Shown here piece by piece: positions 1 through 7,298 of a stretch of 13,923 nt of DNA. Made by a program: the position numbers and the translations under genes. Where the stretch lies: positions 1-13,923 of the forward strand of contig DETU01000002.1 in NCBI GenBank assembly GCA_002362175.1, read 5' to 3'. Within the stretch, counting starts at the first letter, position 1, and the number at the start of each line of letters is the position of its first letter. Source of the stretch: Ruminococcus sp. UBA3280 (GTDB lineage: Bacteria; Bacillota; Clostridia; Oscillospirales; Ruminococcaceae). A model generated the notes under the pieces. It did not search any database, was not told where the DNA came from, and worked only from the letters and a program-made list of their open reading frames with translations.

Positions 1-1
1 T

Positions 2-316
2 ATTATATTTTTTATACTGCTTGTGCTGAACATAATTTTTATAAGAAAATATGAGAAGATTTTCCAACAATTGTTATTATCTTTTATAGTATTTGTGTAT
101 CTGCTTACGGGTGTGTTTTTCCTGATACGTGAGGACAGCAGAAAAGTTGTCAGTCAGACGAAAAACAACAGACACATTTATGTAACCTATGAAATCAATC
201 CGGGAGCTATGGGGCATCTTTCATATGAAGACAGAGTTTATTATAGTCTTATTGATACAGATTTACTGACAGTTCGCATTGTGAAAGAATCAGAACATTA
301 CAGGTACAGAGGCTGA
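2..316 (+). CDS. C-terminal part of a small membrane protein of unknown function (5' end outside window)
   Basis: The frame is open to the left edge, so this is probably the tail of a longer protein; a GTG at 23 is the first start-like codon inside the window but has no clear ribosome binding site. The visible part opens with a hydrophobic stretch, then a short charged loop (RKYEKIFQQ), then a second hydrophobic segment (LLLSFIVFVYLLTGVFFLI), and ends in a soluble tail of about 60 residues rich in charged residues and tyrosine. This suggests two membrane helices followed by a soluble domain. I do not recognise the family. It lies 42 bases before the first DUF3592-like gene on the same strand and probably shares its transcript. 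Confidence 0.5.
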   Translation: MIFFILLVLNIIFIRKYEKIFQQLLLSFIVFVYLLTGVFFLIREDSRKVVSQTKNNRHIYVTYEINPGAMGHLSYEDRVYYSLIDTDLLTVRIVKESEHYRYRG

Positions 317-358
317 AAATACAGCATGAACAATATAAGGAATTAGCGGAGGAAAATT

Positions 359-802
359 ATGAGAATAAAGGGAAGTCCTAAAATATTAGGGGTTATATTT
401 GCATTTGTTGCGATAATAGTTATTATTGCAGGGGCATGGGTGAATGTGAATACCAGACAGTTGCAGAAACGGTGTACTGATGAAGTAACGGCGGAAATAG
501 TGGAGAATATTGCAATAAAATCCCGAACGAAAACAAAACACGGTCACCGTACTGTAACAACATACAAGCCCGTTTTTAATTTCAATTACAACGGACAGAA
601 TTACAGAGTTGAAAGTAATTCTTCCCATAAACCTGCACTTTTTGAGGTCGGTGAAAAAACAGAAATAAAAATAAATCCCTCCGACCCTTCAGAAATGTAT
701 ATACCGTCTGACAAGTCTGCAAATTATGCAGGAATAATATGTACTGCAGTGGGAGCAGTTTTTCTTGTTGTCGGAATATTGGTTATAATAAAATTCAGAT
801 AA
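359..802 (+). CDS. DUF3592-like two-helix membrane protein (copy 1)
   Basis: 147 residues. A GGAGG at 348-352 sits six bases before the ATG and fixes the start. There is a membrane helix at about residues 9-28 and another at about 123-144, with a 90-residue soluble loop between them. The loop carries the signature shared by all three copies in this window: K-R-C-T-(D/E)-x-V-T-A-E-(I/V)-V-E-N-I near its start, a Y-x-P-V-F-x-F-x-Y-x-G-Q strand pair, then F-E-V-G-E and K-I-N-P-x-D-P. This pattern fits the DUF3592 family (function unknown, extracytoplasmic beta-rich domain between two helices); the family name is from memory. About 29% of residues are hydrophobic helix. It is followed 17 bases later by the GNAT gene and is probably in the same operon. 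Confidence 0.75.
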   Translation: MRIKGSPKILGVIFAFVAIIVIIAGAWVNVNTRQLQKRCTDEVTAEIVENIAIKSRTKTKHGHRTVTTYKPVFNFNYNGQNYRVESNSSHKPALFEVGEKTEIKINPSDPSEMYIPSDKSANYAGIICTAVGAVFLVVGILVIIKFR

Positions 803-819
803 TTTATTTTGAGGGAAAA

Positions 820-1683
820 ATGAACATAAAAGAAATAGAACTTGAAAGAACCGGCAGGTTGAACGGTCGTGACTGCATATACATTGAGACCGTAACTCAG
901 GACGATATGGATAATCTTATCTTTAAGGGTGAAATAAACGGTTTTCTTGCGGAAAAAATAAAAACCGACAGATTCTTACCGTATCAGCTTACTTTTCACA
1001 GAGTGGTTACTTGTTTTGTATGTGAACTTGATACCTATGAAAATATTGACAGTTTGTCACATCTTGATTATAGTTGTTTCAATATAGTGGAAAACAGTCA
1101 GTGGCTTGAAAGTCTGCCGATACGCAGAGATTTTGAAAAGTCTTTATATAGTCATTATCAGGTTTTTACATATGATTTTGTGTACAATATTATTGCGGTG
1201 GACTTTGATTTTTCCGTAAGCGGTCTGTGGGACATACGCAGGGCAAATAATGAAGATTTAAGTGTTGTTGCGGATATAGTACATAATACTATAAATGAAA
1301 TCTATCCTAAATATTATCCGAAAGGTGCGGTTGACTTTTTTCTGAAATGTCATAATAAAGACAGTATCAGTAAAGATATAACGGATGGAAATGTCTATCT
1401 TCTTGAGGACGATAACAATATTGTCGGTACAGTTACCGTAAACGACAACGAAATAAATCGCTTGTATGTGCTGCCTGATTATCAGGGAAAAGGTTACGGA
1501 GGATTTTTGCTTGAATATGCTGAAAAGGTAGTTTTTGAAAATTATGACGAAATAATTTTGTATTCGTCACTCTCTGCTAGAGCCATGTACATTAAAAGGG
1601 GATACCAAGAACACAGATATGAGATATTTGAAACTGATAACGGAGATTTCCTCTGTTGTGACATAATGAAAAAGAAAAAATAG
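820..1683 (+). CDS. GNAT-family N-acetyltransferase with an unrecognised N-terminal half
   Basis: 287 residues from ATG 820, chosen because GAGGG (811-815) lies just before it; a longer reading from ATG 739 would overlap the upstream gene heavily. Residues from about 137 onward look like a GCN5-related acetyltransferase: D-I-R-R-A-N-x-E-D-L-S-V-V starts the domain, and the acetyl-CoA loop is R-L-Y-V-L-P-D-Y-Q-G-K-G-Y-G at about 213-227, followed by the helix G-F-L-L-E-Y-A-E and the late motif A-R-A-M-Y-I-K-R-G-Y. Such enzymes move an acetyl group from acetyl-CoA to an amine. Residues 1-130 are beta-rich with several Tyr/Cys and match no family I know. The position directly before speE makes a polyamine substrate possible, but the sequence does not show this. 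Confidence 0.8.
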   Translation: MNIKEIELERTGRLNGRDCIYIETVTQDDMDNLIFKGEINGFLAEKIKTDRFLPYQLTFHRVVTCFVCELDTYENIDSLSHLDYSCFNIVENSQWLESLPIRRDFEKSLYSHYQVFTYDFVYNIIAVDFDFSVSGLWDIRRANNEDLSVVADIVHNTINEIYPKYYPKGAVDFFLKCHNKDSISKDITDGNVYLLEDDNNIVGTVTVNDNEINRLYVLPDYQGKGYGGFLLEYAEKVVFENYDEIILYSSLSARAMYIKRGYQEHRYEIFETDNGDFLCCDIMKKKK

Positions 1684-1699
1684 AAGAAAGGGATTTTTT

Positions 1700-2551
1700 A
1701 TGGAACTTTGGTTTACTGAAAAACATACTCCGAACGTTGATTTTTCAATAAAGGTGGACAGACAGCTTTACAGCGGAAAAAGTGAATTTCAGCGGATTGA
1801 TATTTTCGATTCAAAGGAATTTGGACGTTTTCTCACTCTTGATGGCTATATGATGCTTACCGAAAAAGACGAGTTCATATATCATGAGATGATAACCCAT
1901 GTGCCTATGGCTGTTCACCCTGACCCTGAAAATGTACTTGTTATAGGAGCAGGAGACGGGGGAGTTGTTCGTGAACTTACAAGATACAGCACAGTCAAGA
2001 ATATAGACCTTGTTGAGATAGATGAACTTGTGGTTGAAGTAAGTAAAAAATACCTGCCGACTACGGCTTGTCGTTTTGACGATGAAAGGGTGCATATTTT
2101 CTATGAGGACGGTGTTAAGTTCATGCGTCGCTGTGAAGATAAGTACGATGTTATTATAGTAGATTCTACTGACCCGTTTGGTGTCGGTGAGGGACTTTTT
2201 ACAAAAGAATTTTACGGAAGTTGTTTTAATGCACTTCATGATGACGGTATAATGGTAAATCAGCATGAAAGTCCGTTCTATGACGAGGACGCTGTGGCAA
2301 TGCAGAGGTCACATAAAAGAATTGTTGAAAGTTTTCCGATAAGCAAAGTATATCAGGCACATATTCCCACTTATCCGTCGGGACACTGGCTTTTCGGGTT
2401 TGCCTCAAAAAAATATCACCCTGTTCATGACCTCAATTCTGCAAAGTGGAATCTTCTCGGACTGAAAACGAGATATTATAATACAAGACTTCATGCGGGA
2501 GCTTTTGCACTGCCTAATTATGTAGAGGAGTTGTTGAGAGATGTTGAATAA
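1700..2551 (+). CDS. speE: Spermidine synthase-family aminopropyltransferase
   Basis: 283 residues, normal length for bacterial SpeE. It moves an aminopropyl group from decarboxylated SAM to an amine, usually putrescine, giving spermidine and methylthioadenosine. Visible motifs: N-terminal strand domain with E-F-I-Y-H-E-M (58-64), nucleotide loop G-A-G-D-G-G (83-88), acidic E106/D108 after the second strand, and the catalytic D-S-T-D-P (D155, D158) followed by G-E-G-L-F-T-K-E-F-Y. The usual D-P-x-G-P reads D-P-F-G-V here, a small departure that may matter for amine specificity. Ribosome binding site GAAAGGG is at about 1685-1692. The stop overlaps the start of speB by 11 bases, so the two are translationally coupled. 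No speD (source of decarboxylated SAM) is in the window. Family is clear; exact amine substrate is not. Confidence 0.93.
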   Translation: MELWFTEKHTPNVDFSIKVDRQLYSGKSEFQRIDIFDSKEFGRFLTLDGYMMLTEKDEFIYHEMITHVPMAVHPDPENVLVIGAGDGGVVRELTRYSTVKNIDLVEIDELVVEVSKKYLPTTACRFDDERVHIFYEDGVKFMRRCEDKYDVIIVDSTDPFGVGEGLFTKEFYGSCFNALHDDGIMVNQHESPFYDEDAVAMQRSHKRIVESFPISKVYQAHIPTYPSGHWLFGFASKKYHPVHDLNSAKWNLLGLKTRYYNTRLHAGAFALPNYVEELLRDVE

Positions 2552-3392
2552 GAATATTCATACTTTTATTGCCTGTGACAGTGAGTACAGTGACGCAAAG
2601 ATTGTACTTTTCGGAGCAGGTTACGACGGTACAACAAGTTTTCGTGCAGGTACAAGATTTGCACCGTCTGCCATAAGAAACGAGAGTTTTGGTATAGAGA
2701 CGTACAGTCCGTATCAGGACAGAGATATGACGGATTACAGTTATTTTGACAGCGGTGATTTAGAACTTCCGTTCGGAAATCCCGAGCAGGTTCTTGACGA
2801 TATAAAGGAACGTTCGTCGGTTATACTTGCCGACGGAAAAATTCCTTTCATGATTGGCGGTGAACATCTTGTGACTCTTGGTCAGGTGCGTGCGGTAAAA
2901 GAGAAGTACGATGATTTGTATATAATTCACTTTGATGCTCATGCGGATTTACGTGACGATTATCTTGGACAGAAACTTTCTCATGCGTGTGTACTAAGAA
3001 GATGTCACGAACTTGTCGGGGACGGTCATATTTTTCAATTTGGTATAAGAAGCGGTGACAGGGAAGAATTTAATTTTGCAGAAGTTCACACAGAAATGCA
3101 CAAGTTCAGTTTTGACGGACTTTCCGAAACAGTTGAAAAACTAAGGAATAAAAATGTATACCTTACTGTTGACTTGGACGTTCTTGACCCGTCGTTTTTT
3201 TGTGGAACAGGTACACCTGAAGCGGAGGGAGTTACTTTTGGTGAACTCCGCAGGGCGTTGACATTGGTATGTAATGAACTGAATATAGTCGGTTGTGACG
3301 TTAATGAACTTAGTCCGCCTTATGACCAGTCGGGAGTATCAACGGCAGTTGCCTGTAAGATTATCAGGGAAATTCTTCTTGCACTTTCATAG
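2541..3392 (+). CDS. speB: Agmatinase-family ureohydrolase
   Basis: 283 residues. The arginase/agmatinase fold binds two manganese ions and removes urea from a guanidino group; the usual substrate is agmatine, giving putrescine. All six metal ligands are present: H109 in G-G-E-H, D132/H134/D136 in D-A-H-A-D, and D211/D213 in T-V-D-L-D-V-L-D-P. Also kept are S-H-A-C-V-L-R-R (147-154), G-T-G-T-P-E after the second metal motif, and E256. The ATG at 2541 lies inside the end of speE, with GAGGAG (2525-2530) as its ribosome binding site. Because carboxy(nor)spermidine-type enzymes sit nearby, the enzyme could instead act on N1-aminopropylagmatine, as in the aminopropylagmatine and carboxyaminopropylagmatine routes; sequence inspection cannot separate these. 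Confidence 0.93.
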   Translation: MLNKNIHTFIACDSEYSDAKIVLFGAGYDGTTSFRAGTRFAPSAIRNESFGIETYSPYQDRDMTDYSYFDSGDLELPFGNPEQVLDDIKERSSVILADGKIPFMIGGEHLVTLGQVRAVKEKYDDLYIIHFDAHADLRDDYLGQKLSHACVLRRCHELVGDGHIFQFGIRSGDREEFNFAEVHTEMHKFSFDGLSETVEKLRNKNVYLTVDLDVLDPSFFCGTGTPEAEGVTFGELRRALTLVCNELNIVGCDVNELSPPYDQSGVSTAVACKIIREILLALS

Positions 3393-3402
3393 GAGAATAA
3401 TT

Positions 3403-3858
3403 ATGTATAAGAAAGATATTTCAGGAAATACATTCAATACATTGAAGTTCTTAAAAATATTTTTTATGATTTTCGGACTTACATTTTTTATTATAGGAAT
3501 ATGTGTTCTGATACAGCCGAAGTTAAAAGCAAAGAGGTGTACAGAATCGGTAACGGCGGAAGTGGTTGAAAATATCAAAGTGAGAAGTCATTATAATAAT
3601 AATCACAGTACAAATTCTGTAACATACAGACCGGTTTTTGAGTTTGAATACGACGGACAGCATTATAATATTCAAAGCAATACATCTTCAAATCCGCCTG
3701 CTTTTGAAGTAGGTGAAAATGTTGACCTGAAAATCAATCCTGACGACCCGACGGATTTTTATGCACCGTCCGACAGTACTTTTACTCTTGTCGGACTGAT
3801 ATTTGTGGGAATAGGTCTGATTTTTACAATTGTAGGACTTCTTATTAAAGTAGTTTAA
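3403..3858 (+). CDS. DUF3592-like two-helix membrane protein (copy 2)
   Basis: 151 residues from ATG 3403, chosen for AGGAG at 3391-3395; an upstream ATG at 3295 would overlap speB by about 100 bases. Helices at about residues 17-38 and 126-148 enclose a soluble loop. The loop has A-K-R-C-T-E-S-V-T-A-E-V-V-E-N-I, Y-R-P-V-F-E-F-E-Y-D-G-Q, F-E-V-G-E and L-K-I-N-P-D-D-P, very close to copy 1 (359-802) and more distant from copy 3. Copies 1 and 2 are separated by GNAT, speE and speB, so a simple tandem duplication does not explain the layout unless the polyamine genes came between them later. It begins 11 bases after the speB stop. Function unknown. Confidence 0.75.
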   Translation: MYKKDISGNTFNTLKFLKIFFMIFGLTFFIIGICVLIQPKLKAKRCTESVTAEVVENIKVRSHYNNNHSTNSVTYRPVFEFEYDGQHYNIQSNTSSNPPAFEVGENVDLKINPDDPTDFYAPSDSTFTLVGLIFVGIGLIFTIVGLLIKVV

Positions 3859-3871
3859 GGAGGATATAAGT

Positions 3872-4342
3872 ATGAGTCGGAAAGCACAAAGCATAGTATC
3901 AGGAATAATTTTAATATTATTTGCTGTATGTACCATAGTGACAGGTGTAATTATTTCTCAAAACCATGACACAAAGTTAAAAAATTGTACAGAACAGATT
4001 ACAGCAGAAGTTATAGAAAACATAGAGAGTACAGAGGAAGAACGAACAAGTGATTATGAGTATAAGAATACAAAGATTCGTTATAAAAATATAGAAGTGT
4101 ATAAATCTATTTTTGAGTATGAATATAAGGGAAATACTTACAGGACAGAAAGTAAAAAATCAAAATATTCACCGCTTTTTCGAGTTGGTGAAAAAGTTGA
4201 ACTGAAAATTAATCCGTCAAAACCTTATGAATTTTGTTTTAAAGATGAAAGTCTTTTTTATAATTCAATGAAAATCTTTTTTGCTTTGGGTGGTTTCTTT
4301 TTGATTTTCGGAATTTATATGTTTATCAAAGCAAGACGATAA
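3872..4342 (+). CDS. DUF3592-like two-helix membrane protein (copy 3, diverged)
   Basis: 156 residues. AAGGAGG (3857-3863), starting at the stop codon of copy 2, sets ATG 3872. Helices at about 10-27 and 130-153. It keeps the cysteine near the first helix (K-N-C-T-E-Q-I-T-A-E-V-I-E-N-I), F-E-Y-E-Y-K-G, F-R-V-G-E-K-V-E-L-K-I-N-P, but the variable loop after V-I-E-N-I is longer and highly charged (E/R/K/Y-rich), and the P-S-D near the end is replaced. It follows copy 2 with only 13 bases between. After its stop, an 8-bp A/T-only hairpin (4344-4363, loop GGTA) precedes the next gene; it is too weak to call a terminator. Confidence 0.72.
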   Translation: MSRKAQSIVSGIILILFAVCTIVTGVIISQNHDTKLKNCTEQITAEVIENIESTEEERTSDYEYKNTKIRYKNIEVYKSIFEYEYKGNTYRTESKKSKYSPLFRVGEKVELKINPSKPYEFCFKDESLFYNSMKIFFALGGFFLIFGIYMFIKARR

Positions 4343-4392
4343 GAATTTTATGGTAATAAAATTTAAATAATAATGAAAAGGAGTATTAAAAA

Positions 4393-5595
4393 ATGGGAAA
4401 ATGTATGATTATAGGCTGTGGAGGAGTAGCTTCCGTGGCGATTCACAAGTGTTGTCAGAACAGTGAGGTTTTTGAGGGAATAATGATTGCAAGCCGTACA
4501 AAATCAAAGTGCGATGCCCTGCGTGACAAGCTTCAGCCGACCACAAAGACAGTCATTGAAACCGCACAGGTCAATGCAGACAACGTTGACGAACTTATTG
4601 AACTTATCAACGCATATGAGCCTGATGTTGTTCTTAATCTTGCACTTCCTTATCAGGACTTGACTATCATGGACGCTTGCCTTGCAACCAAAACCCATTA
4701 CGTCGATACAGCCAATTACGAACCTCTTGACACTGCAAAGTTTGAATACAAATGGCAGTGGGCTTATCGTGAGAAGTTTGAGAAAGCAGGAATCACGGCA
4801 CTTCTCGGAAGTGGTTTTGACCCGGGAGTTACAGGAGTATTCTCGGCTTATGCCATGAAACATGAGTTTGATGAAATCAACTACATTGATATTCTTGACT
4901 GTAACGGCGGTGACCACGGTTATCCGTTTGCTACAAATTTCAATCCTGAAATAAATATCCGTGAAGTTTCTGCAAAGGGAAGCTATATCGAAAACGGTGA
5001 GTGGGTTGAGACAGAACCGATGGAAATAAAGCGTGTCTATAATTTCAAAGGTGTCGGTGAAAAGGATATGTACCTGCTCCACCATGAAGAACTTGAATCT
5101 CTTGCACTCAATATCAAGGGTATCAAAAGAATACGTTTCTTCATGACGTTCGGACAGAGTTACCTTACACACCTTAAATGTCTTGAAAATGTCGGCATGA
5201 CTTCAATTGAGCCGATTATGTATGAGGGAAAGGAAATAGTACCGTTGCAGTTCCTGAAAGCCGTACTGCCCGACCCTGCTTCACTTGGTTCGAGAACTGT
5301 CGGCAAGACAAATATAGGCTGTATTTTTCGTGGAAAAAAGGACGGCAAGGATAAAACTTACTACCTTTATAATATCTGTGACCATCAGGAATGTTACAGG
5401 GAAGTCGGTTCTCAGGCAATTTCTTACACAACAGGTGTTCCCGCAATGATTGGTGCTATGATGATTATGACAGGTACTTGGAACAAAGCAGGCGTTTACA
5501 ATATCGAGGAGTTTGACCCCGACCCGTTCATGCAGGCACTTAATAAGTGGGGACTGCCTTGGGAAGAAGATTTCAACCCTGCACTTGTTGACTGA
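4393..5595 (+). CDS. Carboxynorspermidine/carboxyspermidine dehydrogenase (saccharopine dehydrogenase-like)
   Basis: 400 residues, the usual length. The enzyme joins aspartate semialdehyde to a diamine (putrescine, or 1,3-diaminopropane) with NADPH, giving carboxyspermidine or carboxynorspermidine, which the decarboxylase at 8392 would convert to the triamine. Residues 5-13 form the Rossmann loop (M-I-I-G-C-G-G-V-A). Further family marks are P-D-V-V-L-N-L-A-L-P-Y-Q, H-Y-V-D-T-A-N-Y-E, L-G-S-G-F-D-P-G-V-T and F-A-T-N-F-N-P-E-I-N-I-R-E-V. A close relative uses agmatine (carboxyaminopropylagmatine dehydrogenase), so the amine partner is open. The ribosome binding site is AAGGAG at about 4378-4383. 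It ends in TGATG, sharing one base with the next start. Its codons look richer in G/C than the neighbouring small genes (by eye). Confidence 0.9.
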   Translation: MGKCMIIGCGGVASVAIHKCCQNSEVFEGIMIASRTKSKCDALRDKLQPTTKTVIETAQVNADNVDELIELINAYEPDVVLNLALPYQDLTIMDACLATKTHYVDTANYEPLDTAKFEYKWQWAYREKFEKAGITALLGSGFDPGVTGVFSAYAMKHEFDEINYIDILDCNGGDHGYPFATNFNPEINIREVSAKGSYIENGEWVETEPMEIKRVYNFKGVGEKDMYLLHHEELESLALNIKGIKRIRFFMTFGQSYLTHLKCLENVGMTSIEPIMYEGKEIVPLQFLKAVLPDPASLGSRTVGKTNIGCIFRGKKDGKDKTYYLYNICDHQECYREVGSQAISYTTGVPAMIGAMMIMTGTWNKAGVYNIEEFDPDPFMQALNKWGLPWEEDFNPALVD

Positions 5596-6104
5596 TGATT
5601 ATCGGTAATCCTGATTGTTTTGCAGTAATTGTTGACGTTGTGGAAGGCTGGAACGTCGACAAGAGTTTTCAGAACGGGATATTGTTTTTGGCAATCAGTT
5701 CTGAAATTTTCCCGAAGGAAATTCAGTCTGCAACACTTTCATATGAATTTGCGGAATTAACGGAATCTTTGAAAAATATTCCTGTTGACAGGAAAATATT
5801 CAGTATGCCGACGGAAAAAGCTTACAATGAACTGCATAATTTGGTTTATCCTGACGACTGGGATATTGACAACGACTATCGTTATAGTATTTCAACACCG
5901 TCATTTTATGACCATAATTATCTTGTTTTTGCGGTAAGCAACGGTGAAAAAATCCGTATACTTGCCGGAAAACCTTATTATTGCAGAGAAGAATCAAGGG
6001 ATATTTTAGAGGGTGTGAAAATTACTGAAACATTTATTGATGTATCTGACATGTACAAGATAACAGATAAGTTATCAGGTATTGATATAAGGAGGGATTT
6101 GTAA
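5595..6104 (+). CDS. Imm42-like immunity protein
   Basis: 169 residues, starting in the TGATG overlap with the dehydrogenase stop, so it is translated by coupling; no separate strong ribosome binding site is visible. The N-terminus (M-I-I-G-N-P-x-x-F-A-V-I-V-D-V-V-E-x-W-N), then F-x-N-G-I-L-F-L and I-F-P-K-E-I, and later F-A-V-S-N-G-E-K-I-R-I-L-A fit the Immunity protein 42 family as I remember it. Proteins of this kind protect cells from secreted polymorphic toxins. No toxin gene is visible in the window, so this would be an orphan immunity gene riding in a polyamine operon. It contains no signal peptide or membrane helix. The family call is from memory of its motifs, not a search. Confidence 0.6.
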   Translation: MIIGNPDCFAVIVDVVEGWNVDKSFQNGILFLAISSEIFPKEIQSATLSYEFAELTESLKNIPVDRKIFSMPTEKAYNELHNLVYPDDWDIDNDYRYSISTPSFYDHNYLVFAVSNGEKIRILAGKPYYCREESRDILEGVKITETFIDVSDMYKITDKLSGIDIRRDL

Positions 6105-6634
6105 TTCTTTTTATACAGTACATTTCTTTGACTTACTATAAAAACGTCCGTTATGCGAATTATGTCAACGTAAGAAATTCAGTAAAGTTTGCACCGATAG
6201 TTATTGATAAAATTCCCGACTGTGAAGTACTTTTCAATCGGATAATGCTGTTTCAGGATACGGACGGACTACATGAACATTTCAACAAAATCCGACATTA
6301 TAATGAAAATGTTTTATATAATCCCCGATGTTATACTTCTCCTTTCGGGGACAGAACAGCAGTAAAAAAGTCCGATGACGGAAATTATGAAATAATGTAC
6401 AGAAACGGAAAATCACGAGGTTATTATAAAAGTCCGTTTACTTTAAAAAACAATGAGTACGGAAGAATTGTCTATAATGACAGATATGTTGAATATGATT
6501 CGGGACAATGGTATTATAAACTTCATACAATAAACTTTATTAACTGTGATAAATCAAAGTACAGGGAAAAGATATTTTTCCGAAAAATTCCCGACTATGA
6601 ATATAAGAATATGCAGTATCTGCGATATTGCTGA
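6104..6634 (+). CDS. Unrecognised tandem-family protein, copy A (apparent ATT start)
   Basis: 176 residues if read from ATT 6104. That codon lines up with the ATG of copy C: I-L-F-I-Q-Y-I-S-L here against M-L-F-V-Q-Y-I-S-L there, and GGAGGG (6091-6096) sits seven bases before it. The only standard start nearby in frame is TTG 6128, which has no ribosome binding site. So either ATT is used or the start has been lost. The protein shares with copies B and C an opening V-R-Y-A-N-Y-x-N-V-R-N-S-x-K-F, then P-D-C-E-V-L, Y-G-R-I-V-Y-N-D-R-Y, W-Y-Y-K-L-H, F-I-N-C-D-K and the ending P-D-Y-E-Y-K-N-M-Q-Y-L-R-Y-C. It is shorter than C by about 28 residues in the middle. No family recognised; no membrane helix or signal peptide. 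Confidence 0.6.
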   Translation: MLFIQYISLTYYKNVRYANYVNVRNSVKFAPIVIDKIPDCEVLFNRIMLFQDTDGLHEHFNKIRHYNENVLYNPRCYTSPFGDRTAVKKSDDGNYEIMYRNGKSRGYYKSPFTLKNNEYGRIVYNDRYVEYDSGQWYYKLHTINFINCDKSKYREKIFFRKIPDYEYKNMQYLRYC

Positions 6635-6662
6635 AAAGGAGCGATTTAATGCTTTTTGTGCA
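6590..6662 (+). repeat. 73-bp direct repeat, unit 1 (end of copy A to start of copy B)
   Basis: These 73 bases match 7226-7298 at all but two positions by eye. They cover the last codons of copy A, the stop, the ribosome binding site and the first codons of copy B. The flanking coding sequence is clearly less alike, so this junction has been duplicated or homogenised recently. A shorter version without the next start recurs at the end of copy C (about 7858-7899). Confidence 0.85.
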
Positions 6663-7270
6663 AGAAATAGACTTATGGTACAAGGAAAGATGTACGATAT
6701 TCTAATTATGCCAATGTGCGTAACTCTCTTAAATTCGCTCTTACAGATACAGAGATTGTCAATCCCGATTGTGAGGTGCTTTATCAGTATAAGGCATTAA
6801 AACAGTCAACGGACGGTATTCATGAATGGCGGGAATATTATAAGCGATTTGGTGAAAAGATTTTCACTCTCGGAAAACGTGACAGGTTATATAATTTAAA
6901 TAATCTTATAGAGAATATTCGTATATTGAAAGAGGACGAAAATTATAAGATAATGTTCTGCGATGATCATTTTTGTAACCCTTTCAATACAAATAAACGC
7001 CATGGACATAATGAAGGATTTATGGACAATAATTCGCCGTTCAGCTATACGGACGTTATAAATGAAACGGCTTTTACTTTAAGTCCGAATCAGTACGGCA
7101 GAGTACAATATAATGACAGATGTGTAATGCATTATACGGAAATATGGTATTATCGTATGCACACTCTTAATTTTATAAATTGTGATAAAGATAGATTCAG
7201 GGAAAAGATGTTTTTCAGGAAAGTTCCCGACTATGAATATAAGAATATGCAGTATCTGCGATATTGCTGA
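6649..7270 (+). pseudogene. Unrecognised tandem-family gene, copy B, frameshifted near its start
   Basis: The start region (AAGGAG at 6635-6640, ATG 6649, then M-L-F-V-Q-E-I-D-L-W-Y-K-E) matches copy C, but the frame runs into a stop at codon 19. From 6689 the next frame reads D-V-R-Y-S-N-Y-A-N-V-R-N-S-L-K-F and continues intact to 7270 with the family ending P-D-Y-E-Y-K-N-M-Q-Y-L-R-Y-C. One extra A in the 6686-6688 AAA run explains this exactly. A shortened product could start at GTG 6716 (184 residues), which lacks a good ribosome binding site. The rest of the frame is undamaged, so the lesion is recent or is a sequencing error. It has I-L-K-E-D-E-N-Y-K-I-M-F-C and G-H-N-E-G-F in common with copy C. 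Confidence 0.65.
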
Positions 7271-7298
7271 AAAGGGGTGATTTAATGCTTTTTGTGCA
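7226..7298 (+). repeat. 73-bp direct repeat, unit 2 (end of copy B to start of copy C)
   Basis: Second unit of the repeat at 6590-6662, 636 bases away, with the same layout of gene end, ribosome binding site and next start. The two differences fall in the ribosome binding site region (AAGGAGCGA against AAGGGGTGA). Recombination between the units would delete or multiply copy B exactly. Confidence 0.85.

Noticed and set aside
739..819. Longer start for the GNAT gene at ATG 739
   Set aside because: It overlaps the upstream membrane protein gene by 64 bases, and GAGGG supports ATG 820.
4344..4363. Hairpin between the third DUF3592-like gene and the dehydrogenase
   Set aside because: The stem is only A/T pairs and no T run follows, so it is not called a terminator.
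4504..5172. A 222-codon minus-strand reading frame
   Set aside because: It lies wholly inside the dehydrogenase gene, has no ribosome binding site, and its protein resembles no domain; the plus-strand frame carries clear family motifs.
6546..6800. An 84-codon plus-strand frame across the junction of tandem copies A and B
   Set aside because: It is an out-of-frame reading of the end of copy A and the start of copy B; neither part resembles the family and no ribosome binding site precedes it.
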